Assembly (NCBI GenBank): GCA_035651955.1 | Contig: DASRES010000008.1 | Span: 45,867-109,866 of the forward strand | Origin: Acidimicrobiia bacterium | Lineage (GTDB): Bacteria > Actinomycetota > Acidimicrobiia > IMCC26256 > JAMXLJ01 | Reading direction: 5' to 3' | DNA length: 64,000 nt | Program-made: the position numbers and the translations under genes | Shown here: one piece after another, positions 59,108 to 64,000 of the stretch | Layout: each line of letters starts with the position of its first letter | Position numbering within the stretch: the stretch's first letter is position 1 | The notes under the pieces: model-generated | What the model saw: the letters and a program-made list of their open reading frames with translations, nothing else | Database searches by the model: none | Told to the model about the DNA's origin: nothing

Positions 59108-60061
59108 CTACGCGTTGCGACGCCCCGGTGTGACGATCGCGTCGAGCGCGGCGAGATCCTCCGCGCTCGGCTGCCAGTCGCCCGCGGCGACGTTGGCGCG
59201 GACCTGCTCCGCGCGTGTCGCGCCGGCGATCACGGAGCCGACGGCCGGCAGCGCGGCGAGCGCACCGATCGCGACGGTCAGCATCGTGACGCCCCGCTCG
59301 CGCGCGTAGATCTCGAGGGCCTCGAGCGTGTCGAAGGCCCGGTCGGTGAGCGCGCGCGGGTTCGCGGCCAGGCGGGTGCCCTCGGGCGGCTCCTCGCCAC
59401 GCTTGTACTTCCCCGTCAGCAGGCCGCTGGACAGCGGGAAGTAGGGGAGGATGCCGACGCGGTAGTGCCGGCAGGCGGGGACGAGCTCGCGCTCGACGGT
59501 CCGATCGAGGAGGCTGTACGAGTTCTGGGCCGACACGAAGCGGGTGAAGCCGTTGCGGCGCGCCACCGCGTCGGCGTCCGCGACCTGCCAACCCGCGAAG
59601 TTCGACGACCCGACGTAGCGGACCTTGCCCTCGAGGACGAGCTCGTGCAGCGCGCCGAGCGTCTCCTCGACGGGCGTCAGACCGTCGGGAGCGTGGTACT
59701 GGTACAGGTCGATCCAGTCCGTCTGCAGCCGTTCGAGCGACGCCTCGACCGCGCGGCGGATGTAGCGGCGCGACCCGCGCGCACCCCAGTCGGGACCGTT
59801 CGCGCCGCCCATGTCCATGCCGAACTTCGTCGCGAGCACCACGTCGTCGCGGCGCCCCTTCAGGACCTCGCCGAGCATCGTCTCGCTGCCGCCGCGGCCT
59901 CCATAGACGTCCGCGGTGTCGATCAGCGTGATCCCGGCGTCGAGGGCGGCGTCGACCACCTCGCGCGTGCGTTCGAGGTCGACGCGCATCCCGAAGTTGT
60001 TCGCGCCGAGCCCGACCACGGACACGACGAGACCCGAGTCCCCCAGCGGCCGGTATCGCAT
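59108..60061 (-). CDS. Aldo/keto reductase
   Basis: 317 aa (beta/alpha)8 barrel. Catalytic residues: Asp and Tyr in DTADVYGG, Lys in ATKFGMD, His in YQYHAPDG; the NADP site is VIAGATRAEQVRAN. Reduces aldehydes or ketones. ATG 60061 directly follows the acyl-CoA ligase stop (TAGATG), so the two genes are coupled. Confidence 0.9.
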   Translation of the reverse strand: MRYRPLGDSGLVVSVVGLGANNFGMRVDLERTREVVDAALDAGITLIDTADVYGGRGGSETMLGEVLKGRRDDVVLATKFGMDMGGANGPDWGARGSRRYIRRAVEASLERLQTDWIDLYQYHAPDGLTPVEETLGALHELVLEGKVRYVGSSNFAGWQVADADAVARRNGFTRFVSAQNSYSLLDRTVERELVPACRHYRVGILPYFPLSSGLLTGKYKRGEEPPEGTRLAANPRALTDRAFDTLEALEIYARERGVTMLTVAIGALAALPAVGSVIAGATRAEQVRANVAAGDWQPSAEDLAALDAIVTPGRRNA

Positions 60062-61624
60062 CTACGTGCTCTCCCTCGTTCGGTACTCGTCGCGCAGGCG
60101 GCGGCGGTACACCTTGCCGGTGTCGCTGCGGGGCAGCGTCGTGACGAAGTCGATCGAGCGCGGGCATTTGTAGTGCGCGAGGCGGTCGCGGCAGAACGCG
60201 ATCAGCTCGTCCGCGAGCGCGTCGCTCGCCGTCACGCCGGGCCGCAGCTCGACGACCGCCTTCACCTCCTCGCCCCACTCGGGGTTCGGGACGCCGATCG
60301 TCGCGGCGTCACCGACGGCCGGGTGCTCGAGGAGCACGGCGTCGACCTCCGCGGGGTAGACGTTCACGCCGCCGCTGATGATGAGATCCGCGCTGCGGTC
60401 GGTCAGGTAGAGGAAGCCGTCGGCGTCGAAGTAGCCGAGGTCCCCGACCGTGAAGTAGTCGCCCCGGTACGTCTGCTTCGTCTTCTCGGGGTCGCCGTGG
60501 TACTCGAAGCGTCCGACGGTCGCGGCCTTGAGCCACACGACGCCGACCTCACCGGCGGGGAGCGGGTTGCCCTCGTCGTCGCCGACGACGACCTGGTCGG
60601 CGGGCCACGGACGACCGACGGTGCCCGGATGCTGCAACCACGTCGCGGCGTCGACGAACGTTCCCAGCCCCTCGGTCGCCGAGTAGTACTCGCTGACGAT
60701 CGGGCCGAACCACTCGATGATCCGGCGCTTCACCGAGACGGGACACGGTGCCGCGCCGTGCCACACCGAGCGCAGCGACGACACGTCCGCCGCGCGGCGC
60801 ACGTCGTCCGGCAGCGCGAGGAGCTGGTGGAACATGGTCGGGACCATGTGGGTGTGCGTGACACGGTGCTCCTCGACGAGCTCGAGCGCGCGACGCGCGT
60901 CCCACCCGTCCATCACGACGATCGGCACGCCCGCGACGAGCGGGATGGTCAGCGAGAACAGCATCGGAGCGGCGTGGTACATCGGCCCGGTGCACAGGTG
61001 CGCGTCGCCCGCGCGGTACCCGTGCATCCGGATCGCGAGGGTCGGGTCGGCGCGCAGCCCGTCCGGCCGGAACACTCCCTTGGGCCGCCCGGTCGTCCCC
61101 GACGTGTAGAGCATCGTCGTGCCGAGCGTCGCGTCCTCGAGATCGCGGCCGTCCTCGGCGTCCATCACGTCGTCGGCGTCCTCGAAGCCTGCGATGGAAC
61201 CCGCGACCGCGATCCGGACCACGTCGCCGTCGGCAACGGCGTCGCGCGCGACGTCCGCGAAGCGCGCGTCAGCGACGAGTGCACGCGCGTCGCAGTCCCG
61301 GACGATGTACGCGGCCTCGGGCCCGGTCAGGTGCCAGTTGACGGGCGTGAGGCGGAGGCCCGAGCGCTGGGCCGCGACGAACGCGACGACGAACTCGGGA
61401 CGGTTCGCGCACAGCAGCGCGACCGAGTCGCCGGCGCGCAGGCCGCGCCGGCGCAGCGCGCGGGCGAGCCGGTTCGCGCGCGCGTTCAGCTCGCCGTACG
61501 TGAGCGTGCCGTGTGGGGAGACGACGGCAACGCGCCACGGGTCCGCGCCCGCATGGAACGCGACGGCCATGCCGCGGCGGGCCGCGTCGTCCAGTCCCTC
61601 GGGGATCGGCTCACGCTCCGGCAC
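60062..61624 (-). CDS. Acyl-CoA synthetase (AMP-forming)
   Basis: 520 aa. ATP loop YTSGTTGRPKG, adenylate motif YYSATEG, hinge VGDLGYFDADGFLYLTDR and lysine region RSDTGKVYRR. Similar size and order to crotonobetaine/carnitine-type or long-chain ligases. GTG 61624 is preceded by TACGTT 7 nt away (leaderless). It is upstream of the aldo/keto reductase and separated from HU by a large terminator. Substrate unknown. Confidence 0.9.
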   Translation of the reverse strand: MPEREPIPEGLDDAARRGMAVAFHAGADPWRVAVVSPHGTLTYGELNARANRLARALRRRGLRAGDSVALLCANRPEFVVAFVAAQRSGLRLTPVNWHLTGPEAAYIVRDCDARALVADARFADVARDAVADGDVVRIAVAGSIAGFEDADDVMDAEDGRDLEDATLGTTMLYTSGTTGRPKGVFRPDGLRADPTLAIRMHGYRAGDAHLCTGPMYHAAPMLFSLTIPLVAGVPIVVMDGWDARRALELVEEHRVTHTHMVPTMFHQLLALPDDVRRAADVSSLRSVWHGAAPCPVSVKRRIIEWFGPIVSEYYSATEGLGTFVDAATWLQHPGTVGRPWPADQVVVGDDEGNPLPAGEVGVVWLKAATVGRFEYHGDPEKTKQTYRGDYFTVGDLGYFDADGFLYLTDRSADLIISGGVNVYPAEVDAVLLEHPAVGDAATIGVPNPEWGEEVKAVVELRPGVTASDALADELIAFCRDRLAHYKCPRSIDFVTTLPRSDTGKVYRRRLRDEYRTREST

Positions 61625-61631
61625 GCAGGGG

Positions 61632-61637
61632 AACGTA
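61632..61637 (-). promoter_or_regulatory. TACGTT -10 box 7 nt from GTG, leaderless
   Basis: On the minus strand TACGTT is followed by seven bases and the GTG at 61624. It fixes the acyl-CoA ligase start. Confidence 0.55.
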
Positions 61638-61654
61638 TCCCGCCGGGGCCCGGA

Positions 61655-61709
61655 CGCGAAGATGCGGCACTGACGAACGCATTGCGTACGTCAGTGCCGC
61701 ATCTTCGCG
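61655..61709 (-). terminator. Very long hairpin terminator after hup
   Basis: Arms 61655-61675 and 61689-61709 are 21 bp and perfectly complementary. The loop holds a further ACGCA/TGCGT pairing, so the stem reaches about 26 bp with one mismatch. It begins 7 nt after the HU stop and ends the hup transcript before the acyl-CoA ligase promoter. Confidence 0.82.
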
Positions 61710-61716
61710 GGTTTGG

Positions 61717-62121
61717 TCAGCGGCGCTTCGCGGTCTTCTTCGCCGTCGTCTTCTTCGCGGTCGCCTTGCGGGCGGGTGCCTTCCTCGCCGCGGTCTTCTT
61801 CGCGGCAGTCTTCTTCGCGGGCGACTTGCGACCGCTCGCACGCTTGCCCGTCATCACCGAGTCCTTGAAGGCCTTGAGCGGGGTGATCCGGGCCTTGCGG
61901 GACGCGGCGATCTTGATCGCCTCGCCGGTCTGCGGGTTGCGGCCCATGCGGGCCTTGCGGTCGACGCGGGCGAACTTCGCGAAGCCGGAGATGGCGACGG
62001 GCTCGCCCGTCGACACCGTCTCGGTGATGATGTCGACGAGGGACGACAGCATCTCGTCCGCTGTGCGACGGTCGGTGTCGGCACGCTCCGCGAGCGCGAG
62101 CACCAGCTCCCTACGGTTCAT
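61717..62121 (-). CDS. hup: HU-family nucleoid protein with lysine-rich tail
   Basis: 134 aa. The HU domain (residues 1-90) has GFAKFARVDRKARMGRNPQTGE, the beta-arm that enters the minor groove, and IKIAASRKARITPLKAFKD at its end. The last 40 residues are PAKK/AAKK/TAKK repeats, as in mycobacterial HupB. Compacts and organises the chromosome. GGGAGG is 6 nt before ATG 62121. The 140-nt leader carries a tandem 14-bp repeat. Confidence 0.95.
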   Translation of the reverse strand: MNRRELVLALAERADTDRRTADEMLSSLVDIITETVSTGEPVAISGFAKFARVDRKARMGRNPQTGEAIKIAASRKARITPLKAFKDSVMTGKRASGRKSPAKKTAAKKTAARKAPARKATAKKTTAKKTAKRR

Positions 62122-62160
62122 CAAGACCTCCCAGCTCGGGATCCCAGGGTCGATCGGCCA

Positions 62161-62188
62161 GGCCGTTCGGAATGGGCCGTTCGGAATG
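62161..62188. repeat. Exact tandem 14-bp repeat upstream of hup
   Basis: GGCCGTTCGGAATG occurs at 62161-62174 and again at 62175-62188 without a gap. It lies 40-67 nt before the hup start. The rest of the 62122-62263 gap shows no gene. Confidence 0.7.
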
Positions 62189-62263
62189 CTCCGCCCACTG
62201 TGCCCGCCGTGGTTGTTCCGCGGCGCACCGTACCCGCCGAACGCACGAGAGGCGCGGTTTTCC

Positions 62264-62440
62264 TGAGCGGCGAGCGTCCGCGGGCCGGGTATCCCGGCCC
62301 GCAGCGAGCGCGACCATCGGCCTGAGCGGCGAGCGTCCGCGGGCCGGGTATCCCGGCCCGCAGCGAGCGCGACCATCGGCCTGAGCGGCGAGCGTCTGCG
62401 GGGCCGGTATCCGGGGCTGCGGTGGGAGCGACCGTAGGCT
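62264..62440 (+). repeat. Three tandem 59-bp units of the dispersed palindromic element
   Basis: Units at 62264-62322, 62323-62381 and 62382-62440. The first two are identical over 59 bp; the third is diverged. Each starts TGAGCGGCGAGCGTC, has a perfect 10-bp stem with TAT loop (62280-62289 and 62293-62302 in unit 1) and ends GCAGCGAGCGCGACCATCGG. The third unit runs into the -10 box of the next gene. Lies between two divergent genes. Confidence 0.85.
62435..62440 (+). promoter_or_regulatory. TAGGCT -10 box 6 nt from ATG, leaderless
   Basis: TAGGCT sits in the diverged end of the third repeat unit and ends 6 nt before ATG 62447; no Shine-Dalgarno is present. The repeat may have supplied the promoter. 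Confidence 0.55.
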
Positions 62441-62446
62441 TGCCGG

Positions 62447-63985
62447 ATGCGCGTCACGTTCCTCGGCCACGCCGGTCTCTTCGTCGAGACGCGTGGCGGC
62501 TCGGTTCTGTGCGACCCGTGGTTCACGCCCGCGTACTTCGGGTCGTGGTTCCCGTTCCCGCGCAACGACGGGCTCGATCCGGCGCCGTTCACCTCGCCCG
62601 ACTACCTCTACGTCTCGCACCTGCACCGCGACCACTTCGATCCCGACTTCCTCGCGCGCCACGTCGACAAGCGCGCGCGTGTGCTGCTCCCGGCGTTCCG
62701 GGTGCCGTTCCTCGAGGACGCCCTGCGGGAGCTCGGGTTCACGGAGTTCGTGCGCACGCGCCACGCGCGTCGGGTCGACCTCGGCGGGCTGCAGGTGACG
62801 GTGTTCGCGATGACGGCGCCCGCGGACGGTCCGCTCGGGGACTCCGCGATCGTCCTCGCCGACGAGACCGCGCGGGTCCTCAACCAGAACGACGCACGTC
62901 CGGGCGACCCGGGCGAGATCGAGGCCGCGGGCCCGTTCGACGCGCACTTCCTGCAGTTCTCGGGCGCGAGCTGGTACCCGGTCGTCTACGACTTCCCGCC
63001 TGCGGAGCGTGCGCGCCTCGCGACCGAGAAGCGCGCGAACGGTCTCGACCGTGCGGAGCGCTACGTCGCGATGATGCGCGCGCGTCACGTCTTCCCGAGC
63101 GCGGGACCCCCGTGCTTCCTCGACGACGAGCTGTGGGAGCTGAACGACTTCGACCGCGCCGACGACAACATCTTCCCGGACCAGACGGTGTGGCTGGAGC
63201 GGCTGCAACGGCGCGATGTCCCTGCTCACCTCGTCGTTCCCGGGACCGCCGTCGAGCTCGCGCACGGTGAGGTGACGGTGCGTCAGCCCGTCCCCGAGGA
63301 CGAGCTGATCGAGCCGTTCACCGACAAGCGCGCCTATCTCGAGCAGTACCGCGCGGACTGGAAGAGCTGGCTCACGGCGGAGCGCGAGTCGTGGTCGCGC
63401 GGTCGGCGCGACGTCGTCGCCGACCTCCGGGCGTGGTTCGAGCCGCTGCTCGTCGACGCGCCCCTGACGCGCTCGGGCATCGGCGGCAACGTCCTGCTGC
63501 ATCTCGGCGACGTCGGTGTCGTCGTCGACTTCGTGCGCGGCGAGGTGCGCGAGTGGGACGGCGAGGACGTCGTCTACCGGCTCGACGTCGACCGCGCCCT
63601 CGTCGAGGCCTGCATCGAGCGGCACCTCGACGACTGGGTGAACTCGCTGCTCCTGTCGTGCCGGTTCCGCGCGCACCGCAACGGGCCGTTCAACGAGTAC
63701 GTGCACACGTTCTTCAAGTCGCTCTCACCCGCGCGCATGGCATATGTCGAGCGCGCGTACCACGACCGGCTGCGACAGGACGAGACGTTCGTGTCCGGCG
63801 GTTGGCGCCTGCAGCGCCGCTGCCCGCACCGCCAGGCCGATCTCACACGCTTCGGCACGATCGAGGGCGGGGTCCTGCACTGCTCGGTGCACGACTGGGA
63901 GTGGGACCTCGAGACGGGTCGATGCCTCACGAGCGAAGGGCACGCGCTGCGGTGCGAACGAGTCTCCCCCGAGCCGCCCGCGTGA
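62447..63985 (+). CDS. Metallo-beta-lactamase-fold hydrolase with C-terminal Rieske-type domain
   Basis: 512 aa. The N-terminal half is an MBL fold: SHLHRDHFD (HxHxDH) after FLGHAGLFVET and DPWFTP. The middle (LAHGEVTVRQPVPED onwards) is a helical region. The C-terminal 60 residues have RCPHRQADL and LHCSVHDWEWDL, i.e. CxH-x17-CxxH, a Rieske 2Fe-2S site. CMP-N-acetylneuraminate hydroxylase unites the same two modules, but in the opposite order. An electron-transferring hydroxylase or nuclease-like activity is possible; substrate unknown. Confidence 0.85.
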   Translation: MRVTFLGHAGLFVETRGGSVLCDPWFTPAYFGSWFPFPRNDGLDPAPFTSPDYLYVSHLHRDHFDPDFLARHVDKRARVLLPAFRVPFLEDALRELGFTEFVRTRHARRVDLGGLQVTVFAMTAPADGPLGDSAIVLADETARVLNQNDARPGDPGEIEAAGPFDAHFLQFSGASWYPVVYDFPPAERARLATEKRANGLDRAERYVAMMRARHVFPSAGPPCFLDDELWELNDFDRADDNIFPDQTVWLERLQRRDVPAHLVVPGTAVELAHGEVTVRQPVPEDELIEPFTDKRAYLEQYRADWKSWLTAERESWSRGRRDVVADLRAWFEPLLVDAPLTRSGIGGNVLLHLGDVGVVVDFVRGEVREWDGEDVVYRLDVDRALVEACIERHLDDWVNSLLLSCRFRAHRNGPFNEYVHTFFKSLSPARMAYVERAYHDRLRQDETFVSGGWRLQRRCPHRQADLTRFGTIEGGVLHCSVHDWEWDLETGRCLTSEGHALRCERVSPEPPA

Positions 63986-64000
63986 CCGCACGGCGCTGAC

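Noticed and set aside
59465..62266. A 933-codon open frame on the plus strand across three minus-strand genes
   Set aside because: It crosses gene borders, a terminator and the hup gene, and encodes only low-complexity Arg/Val/Asp sequence; a codon-bias artefact.
62264..62440. Three 59-bp units resembling a short CRISPR array
   Set aside because: The units are directly abutting with no unique spacers and have a hairpin; no cas gene is near. They belong to the dispersed element family.
1..64000. tRNA, rRNA, riboswitch, IS element or prophage
   Set aside because: None of the intergenic regions has a cloverleaf, aptamer core or transposase frame that I could recognise; gaps are mostly under 200 nt.

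Overview
The window is very GC-rich, densely packed DNA, and everything readable points to an Actinomycetota chromosome. There is a WhiB-type iron-sulfur regulator, an HU protein with a lysine/alanine-rich tail, several F420-type (LLM, DDN-like) enzymes, a 13E12/DUF222-HNH gene behind an actinobacterial SOS box, and many genes whose -10 box sits 6-8 nt before the start codon with no Shine-Dalgarno (leaderless transcripts). A deep-branching class such as Acidimicrobiia fits the gene content, but that placement is inference. No rRNA, tRNA, CRISPR array, prophage or transposase gene was seen.

Layout. 1-2420: a coupled amidohydrolase / CoA-lyase-like / SDR operon, closed by a strong bidirectional hairpin. 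2474-8819: two secreted purple-acid-phosphatase-like metallophosphoesterases with different C-terminal modules, a PaaI-like thioesterase, a small membrane protein and a zinc-ribbon protein. 8827-15226: small-molecule enzymes (phosphatase, F420-type reductase, nitroreductase, quinone oxidoreductase, SDR, PAP2 phosphatase, acyl-CoA ligase). 15201-17907: an extracytoplasmic flavin electron-transfer module (ferric-reductase-like FNR, FMN-binding protein, ApbE). 18116-18527: whiB followed by a repeat element. 18543-28195: VOC proteins, Zn-alcohol dehydrogenase, two LLM oxidoreductases, an AlkB-like dioxygenase, SDRs, the SOS-controlled HNH gene, a HAD protein and a TetR regulator. 28273-35636: MFS exporter, acyl-CoA ligase, nitronate monooxygenase, a beta-propeller lipoprotein and a deaminase. 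35646-45113: TypA, ATP-dependent DNA ligase, sulfatase, trypsin-like protease, GerW-like protein, a second MFS exporter and a second AlkB homologue. 45375-50467: a five-gene MacAB-like export operon behind four 11-bp-spaced direct repeats. 50637-56938: TetR-P450, STAS protein, TetR-glycosyltransferase, small proteins, VOC and maleylpyruvate-isomerase-like genes. 57020-63985: DUF6351-like lipoprotein, aldo/keto reductase, acyl-CoA ligase, HU, and a metallo-beta-lactamase/Rieske protein.

The enzymes suggest a heterotroph that activates and oxidises diverse carboxylic acids and hydrophobic compounds: three acyl-CoA ligases, several SDRs, F420 enzymes, a P450 and a nitronate monooxygenase. Regulators mostly sit next to their probable targets (TetR-MFS, TetR-P450, TetR-GT39), often with an operator-like palindrome between -35 and -10.

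The most unusual signal is a dispersed family of short palindromic elements with conserved flanks (GCGGCGAGC ... GCGAGCGCGACC around a variable stem with a 3-nt loop). They occur at whiB, near 32.7 kb, near 41.5 kb (two copies) and near 62.3 kb (three tandem copies), with possible degenerate copies inside two coding genes. The whiB copy is flanked by a 15-bp direct repeat. Two genes (22656-23134 and 25352-26565) each carry a single-base frameshift, either real decay or sequence error.
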